Positions 1 through 9,411 of a DNA stretch of 64,000 nt are shown one piece after another; position 1 is the stretch's first letter; the number at the start of each line of letters is the position of its first letter. Made by a program: the position numbers and the translations under genes. A model generated the notes under the pieces. The model worked only from the letters and a program-made list of their open reading frames with translations, did no database searches and had not been told where the DNA came from. The stretch is taken from NCBI GenBank assembly GCA_022606425.2, contig JAHDVF020000219.1, forward strand, positions 62,001-126,000, written 5' to 3'. The stretch comes from Lepidostoma basale (Eukaryota > Arthropoda > Insecta > Trichoptera > Lepidostomatidae).

Positions 1-890
1 TTTGGTGAATATGGAAGAGATTTTATTTTTGTTTACCTAATCTGTACCCAATTCAGTCGCCAATATCTGTTAACCCTTAACGTACCGTGTTCAAAACAAA
101 ACGCTCGCTCCCATGTGGTCAATTCAGTTTACCGCTAACTTTATCTAAATATCAAGCATATGACTCGATGAATCAAAATTTAATTTATGTCATCTTGTAG
201 GGAATTTCATTAGGAATAGATCGATATCTATAACATACATGGATTATTTGAAAAACATATCATTATTAATTTTTTTCTGGAACCATGCGATTTCTGATAT
301 GGAATGCGACACAGCATATGAGCAACTGACACCAAGTATGAACTTGTCTCGCCCCGCCGCGCCGTGGCGCTATAATTTTACGTATGATAAAGGCACCTAG
401 GCAAAATGTATAGTACGTTCAAGACAACGAGTACGTATTAATATTTGTCCCTTTTGGTAAAGTGTTAATATTTTCACAGTTCTGATATTATTAAGTTGCG
501 TGCTGCGTTTCCGTCCACAGTCGGTATTATTACGTACCTATGAGAAAGGCCAAACATATAATTTATAATACGTTCAAAACAGCGAGTAAGTATTTGTCAC
601 TTTTGATAAAGTTGTAAATATTAGCAAAACAAATTCTACCTTAACACGAATGAAGGTGAGGGCAGTCTTAAAAAATATTTTTTTTTGGGATGAAGGAAGT
701 AATTTTTTGCTTTTTTTTTATTACGAAATATTGAGAACACTTCAATGGAGGATTACAATTTTTTTTATAATATTAGGGTCCATAGGTTTTAAGAAAATCA
801 ACTTTAAATTGGCAGTGGAAACTCAATTGACCACATGTCAATTCGACGGTTAAAGGCTTGTTATGTCTCATTTGTGAATATAATTTACAG
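1..890. other. Intron sequence upstream of the first visible iGluR exon
   Basis: No exon could be supported here. The stretch is AT-rich and ends in a pyrimidine-poor but usable acceptor (AG at 889-890). Two related segments, about 385-470 and 545-620, share the pattern TATA/ATAGTACGTTCAA..GCGAGTA..TTTGTC..TTTTG.TAAA and look like a diverged duplication. The short ORFs here have no recognisable content. Confidence 0.6.
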
Positions 891-3800
891 AGTGAAGACT
901 GAGAACTACGCGTATCTGATGGAGTCTTCGGCCATAGAGTACTTCCAATCCAAGGACTGCGAGGTGACCCAAGTGGGACCCCTGCTGAACTACAGGGGCT
1001 ACGGATTGGCCATGAGGAAAGGTGGGTGCTTAGGTGGCACTATATAATACTCAAAAAACTAATTAACTAACTAACCATCACGCCGTCACCTCGATGGGAT
1101 AGACTTTTTCATTTGTTTTAATTATGGGACATTTTATGATACGAGTATATTATAGATTTTTAGATGGCAGTGCACAATGGTGTTCTTCTACCGACCCGTA
1201 TGTATGGAAGCGAAGCATGGAACTGGCAAAAGAAGGATGAAAGTAGAATAAATACAGTAGAAATGAGATCTCTTTGACGAATGTGTAGATACTCTGTGTA
1301 TGATAGAGTGACGAATGAAAATATAAGAAGTGAATGCGGTGCGAATGATGGTGTCATGAACAAAATAATGAGAGGATCATCAAGATGGTTTGGACATATG
1401 GAAAGAATGAATGAAGAAAGAATGGTAAAAAAATAATATTATATGTTAATGATGTAAATGGAACCAGAAATAGAGGAAGACCGAGGAAAACGTGGCACGA
1501 TCAAATAAATCAAATATCGAATGTCGGCCATGTGGAGGAGTCAGAGAAATCGACGCGCGTGCATGACACGATGTATGAATGTTGAGGAAGCGAGAGAAAT
1601 ATGCCAGGAAAGAAAAGTGTGGCAGTCCATTCTTTCTGCCTAGCCCTTCGGGGAGACGGCGTGATGGTTATTTAGTTAGTTAGTTAGTTTATAGATTTTT
1701 TTGTTAATCTCAACCAGATAATTCATGACGCAATGGCGAGGAAAATACTTGAGTATGTTGTATTGATATGGAGTCGCACCTGAAGTATATCCTTTTTTCT
1801 TTAAATATAAAAATGGCATTTCATTATTATTTAATTACAGGTTCTCCATATCGAACCCTTCTGAGTGGAGCTATATTGAAGTTGCAAGAAGACGGTAAGA
1901 TAGCGACCATGAAAATAAAGTGGTTTGAAGCAGGAAATTGTTTGGTAAGTTTATGATAAAACAAATATTCTTAATTTTTATTTCAAAACTTAATTATCAA
2001 TTGATAAAATGTTGATATTTCAATTATCAATTGATCGAATGTTCATTATTTAATTATCAATTCCATCAATGTTCCCAATTCAATTATTAATTGATAAAAT
2101 GTTCATCATTCAATTTTCAATTCATCAATGTTCCCAATTCAATTATTAATTGATAAAATGTTCATCATTCAATTTTCAATTCCATCAATGTTCCCAATTC
2201 AATTATTAATTGATAAAATGTTCATCATTAAATTTTCAATTCCATCAATGTTCCCAATTCAATTATTAATTGATAAAATGTTCATCATTCAATTTTCAAT
2301 TACATCAATGTTCCCAATTCAATTATTAATTGATAAAATGTTCATCATTCAATTTTCAATTCCATCAATGTTCCCAATTCAATTATTAATTGATAAAATG
2401 TTCATCATTCAATTTTCAATTACATCATAGTTCCCAATCAAATTATTAATTGATTAAATGTTCATCTTTAAATGTTTAATTATTTGATAAAATATTCAAA
2501 ATTTAATGATATATTGAAAATATGATAATCACTAAACGTTCAATTAATTGATAAAATGTTCGTTATTTAATAATCAATTGCTAATAAGATCATCATTAAA
2601 CGTTCAATTCATTTATAAAATGTTTATGGTCAATTTATGTCAATTGATTGTCAATTGATGTCAATTGATTATCAATTGATGTCAATTGATTAACAATTGA
2701 TGTCAATTGATGTCTTCAATGTCAATTGATGTCAATCAATGTCAATTGATGTCAATCAATGTCAATTGATGTCAATCAATGTCAATTGATGTCAATCAAT
2801 GTCAATTGATAATATGATCTTCATTAAACGTTCAATTAATTGATTAAATGTTTATTGTCATTTATGTCAAATGATTGTTAATTGATTATCAATGCTGTCA
2901 ATTGATTGTCAATTGATTATCAATGATGTAAATTGATTGTCAATTGGTGTCAATTGATTGTCAATTGGTGTCAATTGATTGTCAATTTATGTTAATTGAT
3001 AAAATGATCATCATAAAACGTTCAATTAATTGAGAAAATGTTTATAATGTGTCAATTGATAAAATGATCATCATAAAACGTTAAATTAATTGAGAAAATG
3101 TTTATAATGTGTCAATTGATAATATGTTCATCATTTAATTTCTGTGAGATGGCTGGCTGTTATAATTAGGATGAATAAATTTCAGACCCAGGAGTCGGAT
3201 TATGAGTCAACGGGGACCGAACTGGATTTAGGACGCGTTGGTGGACTATTCTTGCTACTCCTGGTGGGAGCACTGCTGGCGCTGCTGGTGGCCTGCGTGG
3301 AGATGCTGTGTACTGCTCGCAGCAACTCCTTGAAGAATCAGGTCATACGTTGCTCAATTGCTCCTATATTTAACTTAACTAACTAACTAACTAACCATCG
3401 CGCCATTTCCCCGGAGGGGTAGGCAGAGAGGATAGATCGCCACAATATTCTGTCCTGGCATACCTCTCGAGATTCCTCTACATTCATACATCGTACCATG
3501 CACGCACGTCGATTATTCCGACTTCAAATGTGGTCGCCTTTTAGTAATTGATTAATATGGTCATGCTATGTTTTCCTCAGTCGTCCTCGACTTTTTTTTC
3601 CACTCACGCTGCTTGTGTACAACTTTTTAACCATTCTACTCTCACCCATTCGTTCCATATGTCCAAACCATCTCAGGGATCCTTTTTTAATTTCATCTAT
3701 GATGCATTCATCTGCCTTACATTCCTCTCTTATTTCATCATTCGGTATTCTATCATACAATGTTTTCCCGCACATTCTTCTTAGTGATCTTATTTCTACA

Positions 3801-6640
3801 GCGTTTATCCTGCTTTCATCCTTCTTTTGCCAGCTCCAAGCTTCAATTCCATACATGAGGGTTGCCACTAGAACTCCATTGTGTACTGCCATCTTTGCTT
3901 CTGTGGATATATTTCTACTTCAATGTATAAAATACAAGGAGTCTCAAAATAATGTTTATATTTAGTAGCTCAATTAATAAAAAAGTGTATCATTAATAAC
4001 AATACATAATTCAGGAATTTTTTTCTTTAAAATAATATTGTCTAAATGTAAACTCTCGCGTTCGCGGCACTCATTTAGTCGAACATTAAAAATTCTTATT
4101 ACGGCTCGGCATGTAGACTCTGTGATGGTTGCACTTCCGTGACGAATATTTTCTTTCAACTGCGCCAGGGAAGTCGGTTTAGTGGCGTAAACTTTAGATT
4201 TGAGATAACCCTAAAGGAAAAAGTGGTGTTAAATCAGGACTGCGTGGAGGCCAATTTATGTTACCTATGGATATGAATTTGTCAGGGAAAATTTCACGAA
4301 CTCGTTGCAGAGACTTGTTGGACGTGTGTGACTTTGCTCCGTCCTGCTGGAAAATTTTGCAATTCAGGCACCAAGAACTCGTTTAACATCTTCACGTAAT
4401 CCTCTGAATTCAAACATAAAACTTTATTTCGAGACACCTTGTATATATTATATACGAACTGCTTAGTATAGTAAGCCGGCATCGCCTTGCTGTTTGAGTT
4501 TAAAGAAAAAATCTGATTAAAAAAAATCTAAAATACTTATGGTGTTACTTTTTAAAATGAATAAAATGTAGGATACAGGTGAAACTTGATATAAATGTAA
4601 AATAAAGATGGTTTAGATACACGGAAAGAATAAATGAAGAAAGAATTGTAAAAAAGCATATGTTAAAGATGTAAATAGAAATAGAAGTAGAGGAAGACCA
4701 AGGCAAAGCGGCACGATCAACTAACTAACTAACTAACCATCACGCCGTCTCCCCGAAGGGGTAGGCAGAAAAAATGGGCCGTCACACTTTTCTTTCCTGA
4801 CATATTTCTCTCGCTTCCTCAACATTCATACATCATGTCATGCACGCGCGTCAATTTCTCTGACTCCTCACATGGCCGACATTCATTATTTGATTTCTTT
4901 GATCGTGCCACGTTTTAATCGGTCTTCCTCTATTTCTGATTCCATTCACATCGTAAACATATATTTTTTTAACCATTATTTCTTTCCATATGTCCAAACC
5001 ATCTTAATGATCCTTTCATTATTTTATTCATGACACCATCGTTCGCACCGCATTCACTGCTTATATTTTCATTCGACACTCTATCATACAGAGTATCCAC
5101 ACATTCGTCTAAGAGATCTCATTTCTACTGCATTTATTCTACTTTCATCCTTCTATTGCCAGTTCCATGCTTCGCTTCCATACATAAGGGTCGGTAGAAG
5201 AACACCATTGTGCACTGCCATTTCTAGCTTTTTTGGATAGGTTTTTGTTTGCGATGATAACTTTAAGGGCACCATTCACTTTGTTGCCTGCCCCAACCCT
5301 TTTTTCAATATCCCTCTCCACTCGCCCATCTCTTGTAAACATACTACCTAAATACACGAACTCAACTACTTGCTCCAAATTTTCACCATTCACGCTAATG
5401 TTGCAGACTGTCGTGGTTTCTTCCTTTTCAAAAATCATTTCCTTGGACTTATTAACATTCATCATCAGATCATTTCGCATGCATACCTCATACTCGTATA
5501 TACAATTCACGAGGACTTGTAGTTCATGCTCGTTGTCTGCAAGAAGGACTGCGTCATCCGCATACAAGAGACAGCTTAAAATAAATCAAATATTGAATCG
5601 GCCACGCAAGGAGTCGCAGAAATCAACGTGCGTCCATGAGATGGTTATTTGATCTGAATTTCAATGTTTTTCTTATTTCATAAGTGGGAATGTGATTTAT
5701 TTTCACAAAAATCATTTCAATGATTTTTTTACTTAAAATGTATTTTATTTAAAAAATGTATATATATTTTTTCTTACGTACAATGGGTATTCTACCAAGT
5801 ATCAGTGGGAAGTATAGATCCTATTTTTTTTTATAAGTCTCTAAAAGAAAAAAAAGAATGTGAAAGGGTTAATAAGGGCCAGGTACACATCACTATGTTA
5901 AATTGTAAATTAATTTATTTTTACTAACTAACTAACTAACCATCACGCCGTCTCCCTGAAGGGGTAGGCAGAAAGAATGGACTGCCACACCTTTCTTTCC
6001 TGACATATTTCTCTCGCTTCCTCAACATTCATACATCGTGTCATGCACGCGCGTCGATTTCTCTGACCTCACATGGCCGACATTCAATATTTGATTTATT
6101 TGATCGTGCCACGTTTTCCTCGGTCTTCCTCTATTTCTGGTTCCATTTACACCATTAACATATAATTTTTTTACCATTCTTTCTTCATTCATTCTTTCCA
6201 TATGTCCAAACCATCTTGATGATCCTTTCATTATTTTGTTCATGACACCATCATTCGCACCGCATTCACTTCTTATATTTTCATTCGACACTCTATCATA
6301 CACAGAGTATCAACACATTCGTCTAAGAGATCTCATTTCTACTGCATTTATTCTACTTTCATAACTAACTAACTAACTAACCATCACGCCGTCTCCCCGA
6401 AAGGGTAGGCAGAAAGAATGGACTGTCACACATTTACTGATGCGGCACTCCATCCTTCTCTTTTCGCCCCGCGGGAGACGCGGTGTGATGGGTTGCGAAC
6501 CTCATCGCCACTTGCGAACCTCATCGCCACAAAATTTATTTTTATATATCTTATTTTAGGTACCCTTCTCCCGAGAACTGAAGAAACAATGCAGTGTTGT
6601 CACCAGGAGCCCAACAAACTTCAACACGACTTCCGTTTAA
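891..6640 (+). CDS. Kainate-type ionotropic glutamate receptor, C-terminal four exons (5' part outside window)
   Basis: Four exons: 891-1021, 1841-1944, 3186-3341 and 6560-6640 (stop TAA 6638-6640). Junctions keep frame: phase 1 after the first, phase 0 after the next two. The 157 codons encode the end of the ligand-binding S2 lobe (YLMESSAIEYF, then CEVTQVGPLL, GYGLAMRKGSPYR, AILKLQEDGKI, MKIKWFEAGNC), a linker, the fourth membrane helix (GGLFLLLLVGALLALLVACV) and a short cytoplasmic tail from the last exon (starts VPFSRELKKQC). The order and the phrases LMES.(A/T)IE, GYG, GSPYR, ILKLQE.GK and MK.KWW/F match kainate-class iGluRs, which are glutamate-gated cation channels at synapses. The N-terminal domain, S1 and the pore lie left of the window. 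The third donor (CAG|gtcata) is weak. Reading through it gives only about 15 more codons before a stop in a LINE tail, so splicing to 6560 is preferred. Subtype is not resolved. Confidence 0.88.
1058..1110 (-). repeat. LINE-T tail-only remnant
   Basis: A (CTAA)n run followed by CCATCACGCCGTC..C matches the reverse complement of the 3' end of the LINE-T family. Only about 50 bp remain, a very short 5'-truncated insertion just downstream of the 1021 splice donor. Confidence 0.7.
1164..1690 (+). mobile_element. LINE-T fragment (3' end of a non-LTR retrotransposon)
   Basis: Starts at ATGGCAGTGCACAATGG and reads, with frame damage, the post-RT C-terminal region recognisable in all copies (AVHNGVL..TLMYGSEAWNWQKKDESR.NAVEMRSLRRMC, then RWFGHMERM, then GRPRKTWHDQINQIL, then ending near AYPSGETA). 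The coding part runs almost to the 3' end and is followed directly by GGTTAGTTAGTTAG. It lies in the intron after iGluR exon 1. Confidence 0.85.
1985..3140. repeat. Composite AT-rich tandem array in the iGluR intron
   Basis: There are three blocks. About 2040-2460 has a 60-bp unit repeated about seven times in exact register (core TTCCCAATTCAATTATTAAT, then TGATAAAATGTTCATCATTC). About 2640-2815 alternates GTCAATTGAT with GTCAATCAAT in a roughly 20-bp period. About 2990-3130 has a second 60-bp unit (TCAATTGATAAAATGATCAT). All blocks are built on the palindrome-like word TCAATTGA. It ends about 45 bp before the exon at 3186. A 100-aa ORF across it is only the repeat in translation. Confidence 0.9.
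3374..3896 (-). mobile_element. LINE-T fragment, reverse strand
   Basis: Begins with (CTAA)n CCATCGCGCC and ends at the complement of ATGGCAGTACACAATGG. A 108-codon open stretch (3892 to 3566) preserves AVHNGVLVATLMYG, SWQKKDESRINAVEIRSLRRMC and WFGHMERM. It lies immediately downstream of the iGluR exon ending at 3341. Confidence 0.85.
3897..4604. other. iGluR intron without recognised gene
   Basis: AT-rich intron sequence. About 4020-4480 resembles degraded mariner-type DNA (reverse-strand phrases reminiscent of a Tc1/mariner C-terminal region, with GC-richer third positions), but no transposase motif could be read with confidence. Confidence 0.35.
4605..5642 (+). mobile_element. LINE-T copy split by a second, reverse-strand LINE-T copy
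   Basis: The outer copy is on the plus strand. Its left piece is 4605-4720 (ends CACGATCAA) and its right piece 5578-5642 (resumes AATAAATCAAATATTGAAT). Between them sits a complete reverse-strand insertion, 4721-5577. The two outer pieces rejoin at the position expected from other family members (GATCAAATAAATCAAATATT), which shows insertion of one family member into another. Confidence 0.8.
4721..5577 (-). mobile_element. LINE-T fragment including the RT YADD motif, inserted in another LINE-T
   Basis: Starts with (CTAA)n CCATCACGCCGTCTCC and extends further 5' than most copies. At 5567-5145 it encodes MYADDAVLLADNEHELQVLV (RT motif with the catalytic YADD), then VNKSKEMIFE and NGENLEQVVEFVYLGSMFTRDGR, then the junction into the C-terminal region. 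Frames are broken several times. Confidence 0.85.
5924..6362 (-). mobile_element. LINE-T fragment, reverse strand
   Basis: Same 3' end, (CTAA)n CCATCACGCCGTCTCC, and the same C-terminal phrases (YDRVSNENIRSECGAN, RWFGHMERM, GRPRKTWHDQINQIL). It is followed without spacing by the tail of a SINE-T copy. Confidence 0.85.
6362..6535 (-). mobile_element. SINE-T, reverse strand, next to the last iGluR exon
   Basis: Begins (CTAA)n CCATCACGCCGTCTCC like LINE-T, then diverges into the SINE body (complement of GCATCGG.TAAAGTGTGACAG; CGCGGGAGACGCGGTGTGATG; GCGAACCTCATCGCCAC). The last 19 bp, TGCGAACCTCATCGCCACT-type sequence, occur twice in a row. The element ends only about 25 bp before the splice acceptor at 6558-6559. 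Confidence 0.75.
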
Positions 6641-8417
6641 ATCAAAATCATCTATGGAATTAAGTATAACACACTTCATGTGCACATAATATTGAGATTA
6701 TACTATGTTTCTCAGGATTTATTCTTTAATCTACGAAAACGTACGAAATTGACATTAAAACCTTTTATATAATTTTATTTAAGATAATCAAATGATTTTA
6801 CTGAACTCTCTTGATGGAAGATCATTTAAAATAATAATAACGATATGTTTTTTATTAACTACTTCCTCTTTATTTCGACAGCGACCGGTTTCGCCAGAAT
6901 AGCTGGCATTGACAGACTGGTGACACTGTTATTAACTTCTTACTCTATGTACTTTAGTAAACAAGATTCAATACAAAAATAAAAATAAAATATTAATGTA
7001 AAATTTACTAAATTAAAATATTGGTATTTATGTCGTTGTAAATTTTATTTTAAAGTACAACGGAATTTAAACTGATTATAGTTAACTTTTATATATTGTT
7101 TGAAAAATTGTTATTTTTCAAAAAGTCTTTTGAAGTCCAAAATAGTTTTTTGGAATTTTCACAAACACTGACTCCTTTTCTCAGTGTAGTAATTTTTGCA
7201 ATTACTGCAAAAAAGTTTTGTGAATATTCAATGTTTTCAAAACGTTACTCAAAAGTGAATCCACAACACAAAATGATGGCAAATACAGAAGAAAAACATA
7301 TCTATTCTATTAAGGCTATCTATAATTCCTCCTCTTCTTCTTCTTCTTCTTCTTCTTCTCCGGCGCTACAACCCTTGGTGGGCCTTAGCCTCTTCCAATA
7401 ATGCCGTCTCCTTCCCGTCCTGTCTCTAGCCGCCACCTCCCAGTCATTAGCATTATCAAATGTTGACATTTGATAATGCATTAGAAGCGCGAAACATGTC
7501 ATTTAAAAAAAACTTAATAAAACTCATAGAAGACAGACCTTCACATTTATATTGATTATTTAATATTGAGTTTTATGTTTTCAAGATACAATAAATAGTA
7601 CGATACCTTATAACAAAAGTTAACAGAGAAAAGTGTTTCGAAACTACGAACCCAATTTTCTCAGAATAGATAGTTTAGGACTCGTTCAAAGGAGTCTCAA
7701 AAGAGACCTGATCCCACCAGAAGCAATCCAGGACACAGTCCTGGAGACGCCATATATATAGAGCCGACCCCAAGTAAATAGGATAAAGCTAGAAAGAAGA
7801 AGAAGAAGAAAATTTGTAATTTTTTTCCTGTTATATTGAGCCCATGATATTACTAACGTAATAATTATATTTTTTTTTATGTCATGCTTTCTTTATTTTT
7901 GTACAATATAATATCCAATATATTTTAAATATAAGTGAATAAATTTATTTTCAAATAATGAAAAGTATTTTTTTTTGTTTGTACATATATAGGGTGTCCC
8001 AGAAGTCGACGTCAAGCCGGAAACGAATGATAGGGCAAGTCATGCTGGTTATGAGAAAAATGTAAAAAAAATTCTAAGTTATATATTTTTAAAATTACAG
8101 GCATTTTAAAAGAAATCAAGAAAATCAACACCCTGTTTCTTTTTTTACATTTTTCTCATAACTAGCATGTCTAACCGGCTTGTTTCCGGCTTGACGTCGA
8201 CTTTTGGGACACCTTGTATACATATATATTTTGCAATGAGTATTTGTAATGAGATTGTAAGAATAATTTATGACTTTATTTGTAATCACATTTTTACAGA
8301 ACAATTTTTTATCTAGATTTTAAATAGTTTAACAATAGAATTGTTCAAGTTTTAAACGATTTCTTGAATATATTTAAATAATAATACAAAAAGTTATTAT
8401 GCATAATAAAACAAGTT
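6641..8417. other. Intergenic spacer between iGluR and the LINE upstream of NRF-B
   Basis: No gene supported. Contents: a partial arm of the ACCGGTTTCGCC foldback family (about 6800-6925), a (TTC)n run followed by a LINE 3'-end-like segment (7326-7445), the CATTTGATAATGC MITE piece (about 7440-7560), another LINE 3'-tail-like segment ending (AGA)n (7680-7810), and a TIR MITE (7992-8216). The rest is AT-rich and unremarkable. Confidence 0.6.
7992..8216. mobile_element. Small TIR MITE with TA flanks (Tc1/mariner-like)
   Basis: Termini GGGTGTCCCAGAAGTCGACG and its near-perfect complement ending GTCGACTTTTGGGACACCTT, each flanked by TA. The inverted arms cover roughly 50-60 bp at each end, including AAGCCGGAAAC/GTTTCCGGCTT. 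At about 225 bp it has no coding capacity. Confidence 0.8.
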
Positions 8418-9050
8418 TAAATGGCCGTTCACAATGGAGTTCTGGTCCCAACTCTTATTATCATTATTATTCTTATTTTGTTGAATCGCTCTTTACATCA
8501 TGACAGCATGAGCCAAATCGATGTAAAGGGTATTATAGCTATCATAGTGATTCTCGTGACATGTGATAGGTAGCTAATCTATCGCCATTTTATTGTCACG
8601 TGAATTCTACATCAGACCAAAGACAGTGTCCACTGTCTCTCTATCACACTGCCCTCGCCGGGAATCGAACCCGGAACCATCGGGGTGGCAGTCAATGCAC
8701 TTACCACTTGGCCACGAGGGTCGTCGATGATGATTATGTATGGAAGCGAAGCATAGAACTGGTAGAAGAAGGATGAGAGCAGAATAAATGCGGTAGAGAT
8801 GAGGTCCTTGAGATGTGTGTTAGAACGATTTATGATAGATTTTCAAATGCTGATATAAGAAAGGAATATAGAGCGGAATAAAGTATTATGAACAAACTTA
8901 TGAAAGGATCGCTGCGTTGATTCGGACATATGGAGCGCATGGATGGAGAAAGAATAGTTATGAAAGTATACGTAACAATGTAAATGGAGTACGGACTTGA
9001 GGTAGACCGAGAAAAACATGGCATTATCAAATTAATCAAATAAAAAAAAT
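8418..9050 (+). mobile_element. LINE-T fragment interrupted by a tRNA-derived SINE
   Basis: Left piece 8420-8457 begins ATGGCCGTTCACAATGGAGT and stops after CCAACTCTTA. The right piece resumes at about 8734 with TGTATGGAAGCGAAGCATAG, exactly the next bases expected from intact copies, and continues to about 9045. It is frame-damaged. Confidence 0.8.
8458..8733 (-). mobile_element. tRNA-derived SINE, reverse strand, inserted in LINE-T
   Basis: On the minus strand a pol III A box (TGGCCAAGTGG, 8714-8704) and B box (GTTCGATTC, 8670-8662) are spaced as in a tRNA. A non-tRNA body follows (GACACTGTCTTTGGTCTGAT, then TAGCTACCTATCACATGTCA, then GATGTAAAGAGCGATTCAA) and an (AAT)n-type tail. The tRNA-like head does not fold as a functional tRNA gene. 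It is the best-preserved copy in the window. Confidence 0.87.
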
Positions 9051-9411
9051 TGGAGGGATACATTAAAGTCAAATTTTAAGCATTTGATAATGTCTAGGAA
9101 GCAAAACATGTCTGAAACATAAATTATAGTTAATTATTGGTTAGTTAGTGTAATACACTTTTTTTAAATCGTTTTTTTCCCTAAAAAAATATGTAAAATG
9201 TCTTTAACATATTTTTGATCAAATAATCTAAGCTTGCAAAATTTTATGCAAAAATTGAGCAAAGCCTATTGAGAATGTAAAAAAGGTTAAATGACAGTTA
9301 TTTAGCTAGTTTTAATTTTAATTGTGAACTTAGTTCTGTGTGGAGAAGTGTTTGAAACATATAGCTTCTAACAAACAAAATTATTTTTTTGTATACATGG
9401 CGAAAGGACAT

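Noticed and set aside
1660..1690. (TTAG)n runs as telomeric repeat
   Set aside because: The insect telomere unit is TTAGG; here the unit is TTAG and always follows the LINE-T or SINE-T 3' end.
2128..2430. 100-codon ORF with five 20-residue repeats
   Set aside because: It is the 60-bp tandem repeat read in one of its frames (60 is divisible by 3), sits in an intron, and continues past both ends as non-coding repeat.
7320..7502. Poly-Glu ORF on the minus strand
   Set aside because: It is the translation of a (TTC)n microsatellite next to a LINE-like fragment.
8640..8735. tRNA gene on the minus strand
   Set aside because: A and B boxes are present but no clover-leaf with acceptor pairing could be drawn, and the same sequence recurs with a fixed non-tRNA body, so it is a SINE head.
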